From Streptomyces albospinus (GTDB lineage Bacteria; Actinomycetota; Actinomycetes; Streptomycetales; Streptomycetaceae), in NCBI RefSeq assembly GCF_014648695.1, contig NZ_BMRP01000001.1, forward strand, positions 506,504-570,503: DNA of 64,000 bases, in the 5' to 3' direction. Below, one piece after another: positions 56,298-64,000 of the stretch. Within the stretch, counting starts at the first letter, position 1; every line of letters starts with the position of its first letter. The notes under the pieces are model-generated. The model saw nothing but the letters and a program-made list of their open reading frames with translations. It searched no databases and was not told where the DNA came from. The position numbers were made by a program, and so were the translations under genes.

Positions 56298-57557
56298 TCA
56301 CAGGGACGGGTAGAGGGGGTACTTCTCGGCCAGGGCCGTGACCCGGGCCGAGAGGGCGTCGCGGTCGTAGGTGGGCTTGAGGGCTTCGGCGATGATGTCG
56401 GCGACCTCGCGGAAGTCGTCGGCCTGGAAGCCGCGGGTGGCCAGCGCGGGGGTGCCGATGCGCAGGCCGGAGGTGATCATCGGGGGGCGGGGGTCGTTGG
56501 GGATGGCGTTGCGGTTGACGGTGATGCCGACCTCGTGGAGGCGGTCCTCGGCCTGCTGACCGTCGAGCTCGGAGTCGCGCAGGTCGACCAGGACGAGGTG
56601 GACGTCGGTGCCGCCGGACAGGACGGAGACGCCGTGTGCGGTGACGTCGTCCTGGATGAGACGTTCGGCGAGGATCTTGGCGCCTTCCAGGGTGCGCTGC
56701 TGGCGCTCCTTGAACTCCTCCGAGGCGGCGACCTTGAAGGAGACGGCCTTGGCGGCGATGACGTGCTCCAGGGGGCCGCCCTGCTGGCCGGGGAAGACCG
56801 CGGAGTTGATCTTCTTGGCGAGTTCGGCGGTGGAGAGGATGACGCCGCCGCGGGGGCCACCGAGGGTCTTGTGGGTGGTGGTGGTCACGACGTGGGCGTG
56901 GGGGATGGGCGAGGGGTGCAGGCCCGCGGCGACGAGGCCGGCGAAGTGGGCCATGTCGACCATGAGGTAGGCGCCGACCTCGTCCGCGATACGGCGGAAG
57001 GCGGCGAAGTCGAGCTGGCGCGGGTAGGCGGACCAGCCGGCGACGATGAGCTTGGGGCGGTGCTCCTTGGCGAGGCGCTCGACCTCGTCCATGTCGACGA
57101 GGTTGGTCTTCTCGTCGACGTGGTAGGGGACGACGTTGTAGAGCTTGCCGCTGAAGTTGATCTTCATGCCGTGGGTGAGGTGTCCACCGTGGGCGAGGTT
57201 GAGGCCCAGGATGGTGTCGCCCGGCTTGATCAGCGCGAACATGGCGGCGGCGTTGGCCTGTGCGCCGGAGTGCGGCTGGACGTTGGCGGCCTCGGCGCCG
57301 AAGAGGGCCTTGATGCGGTCGATGGCGATCTGTTCGACGACGTCGACGTGTTCGCAGCCGCCGTAGTAGCGGCGGCCGGGGTAGCCCTCGGCGTACTTGT
57401 TGGTGAGGACGGAGCCCTGGGCCTCCATGACGGCTACCGGAGCGAAGTTCTCCGAGGCGATCATTTCGAGGGTGGACTGCTGGCGGTGCAGCTCGGCGTC
57501 GACGGCGGCGGCGACGTCGGGGTCGAGCTCATGGAGGGAGCTGTTGAGAAGCGACAT
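56298..57557 (-). CDS. glyA: Serine hydroxymethyltransferase
   Basis: Interconverts serine and glycine with tetrahydrofolate. The 419 residues match the usual length; PLP Lys is in [15 protein letters not shown], with the [25 protein letters not shown] and DMAHFAGL segments of SHMT. It lies 51 bases downstream of gcvH. Because an adjacent glycine riboswitch drives the operon, this copy is probably induced by excess glycine; a second glyA elsewhere in the genome would be expected but is not in the window. Confidence 0.95.
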   Translation of the reverse strand: MSLLNSSLHELDPDVAAAVDAELHRQQSTLEMIASENFAPVAVMEAQGSVLTNKYAEGYPGRRYYGGCEHVDVVEQIAIDRIKALFGAEAANVQPHSGAQANAAAMFALIKPGDTILGLNLAHGGHLTHGMKINFSGKLYNVVPYHVDEKTNLVDMDEVERLAKEHRPKLIVAGWSAYPRQLDFAAFRRIADEVGAYLMVDMAHFAGLVAAGLHPSPIPHAHVVTTTTHKTLGGPRGGVILSTAELAKKINSAVFPGQQGGPLEHVIAAKAVSFKVAASEEFKERQQRTLEGAKILAERLIQDDVTAHGVSVLSGGTDVHLVLVDLRDSELDGQQAEDRLHEVGITVNRNAIPNDPRPPMITSGLRIGTPALATRGFQADDFREVADIIAEALKPTYDRDALSARVTALAEKYPLYPSL

Positions 57558-57608
57558 GAGTTCTTCCTGGAGGATCGGGAGGGGTGCGAAGCTCCGGCAG
57601 GGGCGGGC

Positions 57609-57986
57609 TCAGCCGGCGGTGAAGGCGGTGTACTCGTCGGCCGTGAGCAGGTCCTCCGGCTCACCGGTGATCTTCACCTTGAACAGCCAACCGCCTTCGA
57701 ACGGGGCGGAGTTCACCAGCGAGGGGTCGCTCGCGACGTCCTCGTTGACCTCCGTGATCTCGCCGTCGACGGGCGCGTAGAGATCGCTGACCGACTTGGT
57801 CGACTCCAGCTCACCGCAGGACTCGCCTGCCGTGACCGTGGCGCCGACCTCCGGGAGCTGCACGAAGACGACGTCGCCGAGCGCGTTCGCCGCGTGCTCG
57901 GTGATGCCGACCGTCGAGACGCCGTCCTCGGCGGCCGACAGCCACTCGTGCTCCTTGCTGTAGCGCAGCTGCTGGGGGTTGTCCAT
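57609..57986 (-). CDS. gcvH: Glycine cleavage system H protein
   Basis: 125-residue lipoyl carrier of the glycine cleavage system, shuttling the aminomethyl group between P, T and L proteins. The lipoylated Lys is in [15 protein letters not shown], and SKEHEWL and [17 protein letters not shown] are conserved. It lies between gcvT and glyA; gcvP is not in the window. Confidence 0.95.
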   Translation of the reverse strand: MDNPQQLRYSKEHEWLSAAEDGVSTVGITEHAANALGDVVFVQLPEVGATVTAGESCGELESTKSVSDLYAPVDGEITEVNEDVASDPSLVNSAPFEGGWLFKVKITGEPEDLLTADEYTAFTAG

Positions 57987-58133
57987 GGTTCGATTCTCCT
58001 GTACGCGGGGGTGTGGTCGTGAAGGGGGTCGCCCCCGGCGGGGCCGGGGCGCGGGTCGTGCCGTGGGAGGCGCGGCGGCGCACCGCTGCCGCGTCCACGG
58101 TCGATGAACCGTTACTGCGGCGGCGGCCGACCG

Positions 58134-59261
58134 CTACTTCTGCCGCTTGTAGAAGGGCAGCGCGACGACCTCGTACGGCTCATGGCTGCCACGGATGTCC
58201 ACCCGGACGCCCTCGGTGCCCGGCGCGGCGTGGGCCGCGTCGACGTACGCGATGGCGATCGGCTTGCCGAGGGTGGGGGAGGGCGCCCCCGAGGTCACCT
58301 CGCCGATGACCGTGCCGTCGGCCGCGACGACCGGGTATCCGGCGCGCGGCACCCGGCGGCCCTCGGCGATCAGGCCGACCAGCTTGCGCGGCGGTGCGGT
58401 CTCGGCGCGCTCGGCCGCCTGCGCCAGCGCGGCGCGGCCCACGAAGTCCCCGCCGTTGGTGGTCTTATCGAACTTCACCACCCGGCCCAGACCGGCGTCG
58501 AACGGCGTGGTGGCGGAGGTCAGCTCGTGCCCGTAGAGCGGCATGCCGGCCTCCAGGCGCAGGGTGTCGCGGCAGGACAGCCCGCAGGGGACCAGGCCCA
58601 CGGAGGCGCCGGCCTCGGTCAGCGCCTCCCAGAGGGCGACCGCGTCCGCCGGCCGGACGAACAGCTCGAAGCCGTCCTCGCCGGTGTATCCGGTGCGGGC
58701 GATCAGCGCGTCCACGCCGGCGACCTTGCCGGGCAGGCCCGCGTAGTACTTCAGCCCGTCCAGGTCGGCGTCGGTCAGCCCCTTGAGGATGCCGGGGGAC
58801 TCCGGGCCCTGCACCGCGATCAGCGCATAGGCGTCGCGGTCGTCGCGGATCGCGGCGTCGAACCCGCCGGCCCGCTCGGTCAGCGCGTCCAGCACCACCT
58901 GGGCGTTGGAGGCGTTGGCGACGACCATGTACTCCTGGTCGGCGAGCCGGTAGACGATCAGGTCGTCGAGGATGCCGCCGTCGGGCGCGCAGATCATGGT
59001 GTAGCGGGCCCGTCCGGTGGCGACGCCGCCGATGTTGCCGACCAGCGCGTAGTCGAGGAGGTCGGCGGCCCGCGGGCCGGTGACGGTGATCTCGCCCATG
59101 TGGGAGAGGTCGAAGAGGCCGGCGCGGGTGCGGACGGCGACGTGCTCGTCGCGCTCGCTGCTGTAGCGCAGCGGCATGTCCCAGCCGGCGAAGTCGGTCA
59201 TGGTCGCGCCGAGCGCGCGATGGGTGGCATCCAGCGCGGTGCGGCGGGGGGCTTCAGTCAT
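58134..59261 (-). CDS. gcvT: Glycine cleavage system T protein (aminomethyltransferase)
   Basis: 375-residue tetrahydrofolate-dependent aminomethyltransferase that releases ammonia from the H-protein-bound intermediate. Family segments: MTDFAGWDMPLRY, FDLSHMGEITVTGP, ARTGYTGEDGFELFV and the C-terminal barrel. ATG 59261 has GGGAG about 9 bases upstream and gives the normal length. First gene of the operon, directly preceded by the glycine riboswitch, which should switch expression on when glycine is high. Confidence 0.95.
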   Translation of the reverse strand: MTEAPRRTALDATHRALGATMTDFAGWDMPLRYSSERDEHVAVRTRAGLFDLSHMGEITVTGPRAADLLDYALVGNIGGVATGRARYTMICAPDGGILDDLIVYRLADQEYMVVANASNAQVVLDALTERAGGFDAAIRDDRDAYALIAVQGPESPGILKGLTDADLDGLKYYAGLPGKVAGVDALIARTGYTGEDGFELFVRPADAVALWEALTEAGASVGLVPCGLSCRDTLRLEAGMPLYGHELTSATTPFDAGLGRVVKFDKTTNGGDFVGRAALAQAAERAETAPPRKLVGLIAEGRRVPRAGYPVVAADGTVIGEVTSGAPSPTLGKPIAIAYVDAAHAAPGTEGVRVDIRGSHEPYEVVALPFYKRQK

Positions 59262-59289
59262 CGTTCCGGGCTCCCAGGCATGGGTGACA

Positions 59290-59505
59290 AGACGGTCTCC
59301 CCATCTGTCATCGGAACCTGAGAGGTTCACCGGGATCCCGCGAACGGACCCGGTTTGCACCTTGGGTGGAGCCGCACCTGCAACCGGGCAGTGGCTCGCT
59401 TTTCAGATCTGCCTCGCCCGCGCGGTATAGGGGCCTGAGAGATTCAAGGGAGGACTTGCTCCTTCGGCGCCCCGCCGTGGTGGCCGGGGACTCTCCCGCG
59501 CGGGT
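59290..59505 (-). ncRNA. Tandem glycine riboswitch upstream of gcvT
   Basis: On the minus strand the leader shows two aptamers in series. The first reads GCGGGAGAGTCCC, later GCCGAAGGAGCAA, then AATCTCTCAGGC; the second reads GGCGAGGCAGATCTGAAAAG, a linker arm, then GTGAACCTCTCAGGTTCC and ends near GGGGAGACC. The CTCTCAGG and CCGAAGGAGCAA elements are diagnostic of gcvT-associated glycine riboswitches. The 3' end lies about 30 bases before the gcvT start, so control at the ribosome-binding site or by termination is possible. The exact ends are approximate. Confidence 0.93.
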
Positions 59506-59840
59506 TCAAACGGCCGGTATGGAGTTGGCAGTGCACGAGTGACCAGAGGTGTGCCCGTGGCGGCCACATCATTGCACGGGATCGCCGGATAAAGGAGCCC
59601 TGGTCGCCGCCCCGTTCCGACCGGCTCCGCACGGCCGCCCGCGCGCCGCCGGAACCCGTCGCGTCCGCCGCGCCGCCGGCGGCAGCCGGTGGCCGTCGAC
59701 CCGGTGCGCCGTCACCCTCGCGCCCGCCACCTCGTCGGATCGGGTATTCGCCTTGAGGGACATTGCCTTTTCTTGACACTCTGCGGATGCGGCTCCGGTC
59801 CCGAACCGGAGCCGGAACCGGCCGGGGAGGGGCGATCACG
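59506..59840. other. Divergent promoter region between the gcv riboswitch and the P-loop gene
   Basis: No gene is supported. The left part must hold the gcvT promoter. On the plus strand TTGACA at about 59773 is a good -35 hexamer without an obvious -10; the frame of the next gene is open from 59763 but the better start lies at 59841. Confidence 0.4.
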
Positions 59841-60551
59841 GTGCACAGGGAAGCGGCATACGCGGCCACTTCGGGCAGGGCGCCCGCGGACCAGGCGGAC
59901 GCCGCCTCCGGGACCCGGCGCCGACCGCCGTCCGCCCCGCGGCCCGGCCGCCGCCCCCGGATCACCGACCTCCGGGGCGCCCGCCCGGCCCGCCGCACCG
60001 CCGAACTCCGCTTCCCGCCCGGCGATCTGGTCGTGGTCTCCGGTCTGCCGGGCAGCGGCAAGAGCACCCTGATGCGGCGCCTGGTGCCGCCGCTGGACGC
60101 GTGCGGCGCCGCGGTGCACCGCATCGACTCCCAGGACGCCCGGGAGCGCTGGGAGGGCGGCCGGCTGCGCCGGCTGCCGTACGGCCTGTACCGCCCGCTG
60201 GTCCGCGCGGCGCACTATCTCGCGCTGCGCCGGGCGCTGCGCTCCGGCGGCAGCGTGGTGGTGCACGACTGCGGGACGCTGGCGTGGGTGCGCCGCTGGA
60301 TCTCCCGGGTGGCCCGGCGCCGCGGCCGGGGGCTGCACCTGGTGCTGCTCGACGTGCCGCCGGAGGTGGCGCTGACCGGTCAGCGGGCGCGCGGGCGCGG
60401 GGTGTCCTGGTACGCGTTCGCCCGCCACCGCAGGGCGGTACGGCGGCTGGTGGGTCGGGCGGAGGACGACCGGCTGCCGGACGGCTTCGGCTCCGCGGTG
60501 CTGCTGGACCGCCGGGCGGCCGGCGCGCTGGAGGCGGTCAGCTTCGGCTGA
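59841..60551 (+). CDS. P-loop ATPase/kinase-like protein
   Basis: 236 residues: a basic, Pro-rich leader of about 55, then LVVVSGLPGSGKSTLMRRL (Walker A GLPGSGKST), VVVHDCGTL as a possible Walker B and a C-terminal part with PPEVALTGQRARGRGVSW. The layout is that of small AAA/zeta-toxin-like or nucleoside-kinase-like P-loop proteins. GTG 59841 was chosen because GGGGAGGGG lies 8 bases upstream; the upstream TTG at 59763 lacks such a site. The substrate is unknown; no antitoxin-like gene is adjacent. Confidence 0.78.
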   Translation: MHREAAYAATSGRAPADQADAASGTRRRPPSAPRPGRRPRITDLRGARPARRTAELRFPPGDLVVVSGLPGSGKSTLMRRLVPPLDACGAAVHRIDSQDARERWEGGRLRRLPYGLYRPLVRAAHYLALRRALRSGGSVVVHDCGTLAWVRRWISRVARRRGRGLHLVLLDVPPEVALTGQRARGRGVSWYAFARHRRAVRRLVGRAEDDRLPDGFGSAVLLDRRAAGALEAVSFG

Positions 60552-60677
60552 CGGGCGGGCGGCGCCGCGTACGGACGATTCCCGACTCGCTCCTGTGTGC
60601 GGCTCCGGCTTCGGCCCTTCCCCTGCCTCCCGCTAGTGTCTTTGGCCAGATGGCGCGGTCGGCAATGGGTGGGTGAC

Positions 60678-61520
60678 ATGGACTATCCGGACAACTATCC
60701 GGGGAACTTTCCGGTGCAGGGGGACTTCCCGGACCACGGGATACCGCAGCTGGCCTGGCCGGCGAACGAGCTCGAAGAGGTGCTGGCCGCATCGGTCGGG
60801 CATCCGGAGGCGGGCGGCCGGATCGTCGAGGTGCTGGGCCGCAGCCGGGTGTGGGTGCCGCTGCCCAAGGGCGGCGGCCCGGAGAGCGCCGGCTTCGGGG
60901 CGGCCGGTCTCGATGTGCCGACCGTGGAGATCGCCGGGGCGGCGTACGTCCCGGTCTTCAGCTCCGAGCAGGAATTCATGAAGGTCGCCGGGGCGCATAT
61001 GAGCTTCACCGTCGCGCCCGCCCGGGAGTTCGCCCGCGGGCTGCCGCCGCTGGTGGGTATCGCGGTCAACCCCGACGGCACGGTCGGCGTCCCGCTGCCG
61101 CCGCCCGCGGTGGCCGAACTGTGCCGTGCCGGGCGCGCGGAGGCGGACGGCGGTCTGCCCAGCGGCGCCCGGGTGCGGCTCTTCGAGCCGGACTGGCAGG
61201 ACGAGCCGGTGGACTTCCTCGCCGCGGCCGGACTGGAGTTCTCCGGTGCCGGATTTGTCCTGACTGCCCGGCGTGCCCTGGCAAGTGTCGAGGGCGACAC
61301 GCCCGCGCTGTTCGTCGGTGTGCAACTCGACGTGCCCGCCGAGCGGCTGCACGACGGCAGCGCCCGCGCGCAGGTGCTGACGGCCCTCGGACGGGCGCTC
61401 GGTGCGGTGCCGGTGCCCTGGTCCGTACAGCTCGTCCTGCTCGACATCGCCCAGGGGGATCCGGTCGCCGACCGGATGCTGGAGCGCGTGCGGCCCTTCT
61501 ACTCTCGGGACCACTCGTAA
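60678..61520 (+). CDS. SseB family protein
   Basis: 280 residues. An N-terminal SseB-type domain (about 30-160: NELEEVLAASVGHPEAGGR, VWVPLPKGGG, YVPVFSSEQEF, GIAVNPDG) is followed by a second alpha/beta part ending RMLERVRPFYSRDHS. SseB (enhanced serine sensitivity) proteins are common and often paired in actinobacteria; the biochemical role is not settled. The name recalls serine sensitivity and the gene lies near serine/glycine genes, but no functional link is shown. ATG 60678 is preceded by GGGTGGGT. Confidence 0.85.
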   Translation: MDYPDNYPGNFPVQGDFPDHGIPQLAWPANELEEVLAASVGHPEAGGRIVEVLGRSRVWVPLPKGGGPESAGFGAAGLDVPTVEIAGAAYVPVFSSEQEFMKVAGAHMSFTVAPAREFARGLPPLVGIAVNPDGTVGVPLPPPAVAELCRAGRAEADGGLPSGARVRLFEPDWQDEPVDFLAAAGLEFSGAGFVLTARRALASVEGDTPALFVGVQLDVPAERLHDGSARAQVLTALGRALGAVPVPWSVQLVLLDIAQGDPVADRMLERVRPFYSRDHS

Positions 61521-61582
61521 GCTGGTTGGATGACGGGCGGGCGCACCCTCACGTGCCCTGCTGAGAGAAGGGACGGGACCAC

Positions 61583-62374
61583 GTGAGCGCGGGTGCGCAT
61601 CAGGGGGCCGCGGCGGCCGGCCAGGTCGAGCAGATGCTGCAACAGGTCTCGCCCGGCCGCTACGACGCCTACGAGGCGCTGTTGCACGCGCTCGCCCAGG
61701 GCCAGGTCTGGATGCTCCTCTGGCACGGCCGGGCCGGGATGCCCGACGCCCAGTACGGGAACATGGAGGTCGACGGGCTGGGCTACGCCCCCTGCGTGAC
61801 CTCCGCCGCCGAACTCGCCGCCTCCGGCTGGAACCGCGACCACGAGCTCGTCACCGGCCCGGAGATCGCCGCCTCCCTCTTCCCCGACCGCTGGGGGCTG
61901 TGGCTGAACCCGCACGCTCCCGGCGGTGGTGTCGGTGTCCCCTGGCTCGATCTGCGGCGGATCGCCGGCGGCCTCGACCGGCTGCCCGCCGGGCCGCTGC
62001 GGATCTCCGAACCGGTCGTCGACATCCCGCAGTTCTACGCCCTGCTCGCCCAGAACGCCCACCGCACGCCCGCCGTGCGGTCGTTGCGTCGGGCCTGGGT
62101 GCAGCCCGCCCTCGGTGCCCCGTATCTGGCGATCGGGCTGGACCTGTACGACACCGGCCAGCCTGCGGTGGATTCGGTGCGGTTGATGATCCAGCAGTCG
62201 ATGGGCGCTGTTCCGGATGGTCTGCCCGTTTCGACCGTCGCGATGAACGACGAGTACGACCCGGTCGGCATGTGGATGCGGGCGTCCGCGCGCCCCTTCT
62301 TCGACCGCGACGGCTATGCCCAGCCGCCCGCTCCGGGACCTTCCTACGGTTACGGATACCCGCGTCCCTACTGA
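61583..62374 (+). CDS. SseB-like protein, second gene
   Basis: 263 residues of the same architecture as the previous gene: LLHALAQGQVWMLLWHGRAG, YAPCVTSAAELAASGW and GLWLNPHAPGGGVGVPWLDL match the SseB N-terminal fold, followed by a second domain and a Gly/Pro/Tyr-rich tail (PSYGYGYPRPY). GTG 61583 is preceded by AAGGGA. It follows the first SseB gene by 62 bases, so both are probably co-transcribed. Confidence 0.8.
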   Translation: MSAGAHQGAAAAGQVEQMLQQVSPGRYDAYEALLHALAQGQVWMLLWHGRAGMPDAQYGNMEVDGLGYAPCVTSAAELAASGWNRDHELVTGPEIAASLFPDRWGLWLNPHAPGGGVGVPWLDLRRIAGGLDRLPAGPLRISEPVVDIPQFYALLAQNAHRTPAVRSLRRAWVQPALGAPYLAIGLDLYDTGQPAVDSVRLMIQQSMGAVPDGLPVSTVAMNDEYDPVGMWMRASARPFFDRDGYAQPPAPGPSYGYGYPRPY

Positions 62375-62817
62375 CGCCGGCGGGCGTCCCCGGCGCCGCG
62401 ACCGGCTGCCGTACGTGGCCTGAATTCCCCCTGCCTGTACGCCAGTTAAGCCCCTTTCGCGCCCCCGTTCGGTCCGGTCAGCCCGCACCGTTGTTCGTAT
62501 AACGGAAGGTCGTGGCTCAGATCACGGTTGTGCATCCATTCCCTACGGGGGCTGGTGAGTGATCGCCGGTCGGATGAAGACTCCGGCGGCACAGGGCCTC
62601 GGTCCCTTGTACGAGCGTCACCTCTGAACGGCAACGCAGCATCTTTGCGCCACCGCAGCACCTCTGATCCACCGCACTACCTCTGATCTTCCGTTGAGTG
62701 AACGCCCCTTATGTCATGACGAATTGGCATCGGGGGAAGAGTCAGTGATGGGAAACCGGGCCGCTACCGCGGCGGGCACCGGCCGGCCACCGCCGGCCGA
62801 GAGGGGTCAAGGGCACC
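62375..62817. promoter_or_regulatory. Upstream region of the oligopeptide transporter operon
   Basis: No gene is supported in these 443 bases. Three copies of CACCTCTGA or ACCTCTGATC occur near 62619, 62659 and 62678 on the plus strand, and an AT-richer stretch CGTATAACGGAAGG lies at about 62495. These could be promoter or regulator-binding elements for the downstream transporter genes. Confidence 0.4.
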
Positions 62818-63816
62818 GTGACCGCACCGATCGAGACCACCGGGGCAGCTGCGCAGGCGCAGCCGGAAGCGGTGCTGGAGGGCGTGGAGAGCAAGCGGAT
62901 CGAGGGGCGCTCGCTCGGTCAGATCGCCTGGCTGCGCTTCCGCCGCGACAAGGTCGCCGTGGCGGGTGCCGTCGTCGTCGTCCTGCTCGTCCTGATCGCC
63001 GCGCTCTCCCGTCCCCTCCAGGCGCTCTTCGGACTCGACCCGAACCTGCCGCACCCGGACCTGATCGACTCCAACACCACGCTCCCCAAAGGGGACTTCG
63101 GCGGGATGAGCGGCGACCACCTGCTCGGGGTGGACCCCAAGTTCGGCCGCGATCTGCTCGCCCGGATCCTGGAGGGCTCCTGGGTGTCGCTGCTGGTGGC
63201 GTTCGGCGCGACGCTGCTGTCGGTCGCCATCGGCAGTGTGCTCGGCGTCGTCGCCGGCTTCTACCGCGGCCGGGTGGACGCGTTCATCAGCCGGATGATG
63301 GACGTCTTCCTGGCCTTCCCGCTGCTGCTGTTCGCCATCGCGATCTCCGCCTCCCTCCAGGGCGGAGCGTTCGGCCTGCAAGGGCTGCCGCTGCACATCT
63401 CGGTGCTGATCTTCGTGATCGGCTTCTTCAACTGGCCGTACATGGGCCGGATCGTGCGTGCGCAGACGCTGTCGCTGCGCGAGCGGGAATTCGTCTCCGC
63501 GGCCCGCGGACTGGGCGCGCGCGGGCCGTTCATCCTCTTCCGGGAACTGCTGCCCAACCTGGTGGGGCCGATCATCGTCTACTCGACGCTGCTGATCCCC
63601 TCCAACATCCTCTTCGAGGCGGCGCTGAGCTTCCTGGGCGTCGGTATCCAGCCACCCCAGTCCTCCTGGGGCGGCACGCTCACCCAGGCGGTCAAGTACT
63701 ACGAGGTCGACCCCCAGTACATGATCGTCCCCGGCCTCGCGATCTTCGTCACCGTGCTCGCCTTCAACCTGCTCGGTGACGGACTGAGGGACGCACTCGA
63801 CCCGCGCAGCCGCTGA
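62818..63816 (+). CDS. Dipeptide/oligopeptide ABC transporter permease (DppC/OppC type)
   Basis: 332-residue inner-membrane permease. An N-terminal cytoplasmic tail, the first helix (about 45-63), a periplasmic-side loop, then the BPD_transp_1 core with the EAA motif EREFVSAARGLGARGPFILFRELLP (shown in part). It would work with the substrate-binding lipoprotein that follows and with permease and ATPase subunits beyond the window. GTG 62818 is preceded by GAGAGGGG at a somewhat long spacing. Confidence 0.92.
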   Translation: MTAPIETTGAAAQAQPEAVLEGVESKRIEGRSLGQIAWLRFRRDKVAVAGAVVVVLLVLIAALSRPLQALFGLDPNLPHPDLIDSNTTLPKGDFGGMSGDHLLGVDPKFGRDLLARILEGSWVSLLVAFGATLLSVAIGSVLGVVAGFYRGRVDAFISRMMDVFLAFPLLLFAIAISASLQGGAFGLQGLPLHISVLIFVIGFFNWPYMGRIVRAQTLSLREREFVSAARGLGARGPFILFRELLPNLVGPIIVYSTLLIPSNILFEAALSFLGVGIQPPQSSWGGTLTQAVKYYEVDPQYMIVPGLAIFVTVLAFNLLGDGLRDALDPRSR

Positions 63817-63894
63817 CGGCCGACGGGCTCCCGAACTGCACCACCGCCGTTTCGTAAGGACGTTTCACCACGAACGAAGGGGATACCGACCATT

Positions 63895-64000
63895 ATGCGA
63901 AGGTCAGTTCCGGTCGCGGCTGTCGCGGCTCTCACCAGTGCGGGCCTTTTGCTGGCCGGCTGTAGCGGAAAGGGCTCCTCGGACAGCTCGGCCGAGGCCA
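63895..64000 (+). CDS. Substrate-binding lipoprotein of the oligopeptide ABC transporter, N-terminal fragment
   Basis: Only the first 35 codons are in the window: a basic start, hydrophobic segment and lipobox LLLAGCSGKGSS, then a Ser-rich tether. The position right after the DppC-type permease makes an extracellular solute-binding protein (family 5) most likely. GAAGGGG lies about 14 bases before ATG 63895. Confidence 0.75.
   Translation, partial: MRRSVPVAAVAALTSAGLLLAGCSGKGSSDSSAEA

Noticed and set aside
62694-63779. 361-codon plus-strand ORF overlapping the DppC-type permease
   Set aside because: Its product is low-complexity and the permease frame carries all membrane and EAA motifs.

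Overview
The window is chromosomal DNA of a Streptomyces or close relative. It is very GC rich, nearly every third codon position is G or C, GTG and TTG starts are common, and the gene order of both flanks matches, from memory, the S. coelicolor SCO5440-SCO5477 region. No rRNA, tRNA, CRISPR array, IS element, integrase or transposase was recognised.

Layout. (1) 1-5.8 kb, minus strand: the GlgE alpha-glucan operon in the order glgE, treS, mak, glgB; glgB is cut by the window edge. (2) 6.5-10.4 kb: two tandem secreted M4 metalloproteases, the second with an added P domain. (3) 10.8-18.5 kb: four overlapping ABC exporter half-transporter genes that read as two heterodimers with complementary degenerate ATP sites. 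(4) 18.6-24.8 kb: glgX, two lipoprotein L,D-transpeptidases and an enoyl-CoA hydratase. (5) 25-38.4 kb: RsbW-like ATPase, a DsbA/CcdA thiol-redox set, nadE, a GH25 lysozyme without signal peptide, a glycosyltransferase, a two-component system, a BlaI/M56 pair with twin operators, DedA and two PAP2 phosphatases.

(6) 38.6-54.6 kb is an apparently inserted accessory island, less GC rich in places and carrying bldA-type TTA codons in two of its regulators. It holds a PNPOx-like protein, an atypical LuxR regulator, an AsnC regulator, an amino-acid permease, a CGNR regulator, and a ten-gene minus-strand operon: flavin N-hydroxylase, cupin, P450, FAD amino-acid oxidase, serine acetyltransferase-like enzyme, methionyl-tRNA-synthetase-like enzyme, permease, unknown protein, second cupin, EctB-like aminotransferase. 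The N-hydroxylase, cupin, MetRS-like and FAD-oxidase set is the enzymology known to make N-N bonds (hydrazines) from N-hydroxylysine and a second amino acid. Cupin and MetRS are separate genes here, whereas the characterised versions I recall are fused. No NRPS or PKS is present, so a small hydrazine-, diazo- or N-heterocycle-type amino-acid metabolite is the best guess. The island is bracketed by two copies of the last ~56 bp of sdaA (84% identical by eye), which suggests insertion at the sdaA 3' end.

(7) 54.7-59.5 kb, minus strand: glycine/serine one-carbon genes gcvT, gcvH, glyA, sdaA behind a tandem glycine riboswitch. (8) 59.8-64 kb, plus strand: a P-loop protein, two SseB-family proteins, and the start of a dipeptide/oligopeptide ABC importer that runs off the window.

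Residue numbers, alignments and identities were counted by eye. Names of pathway homologues come from memory and need database confirmation.
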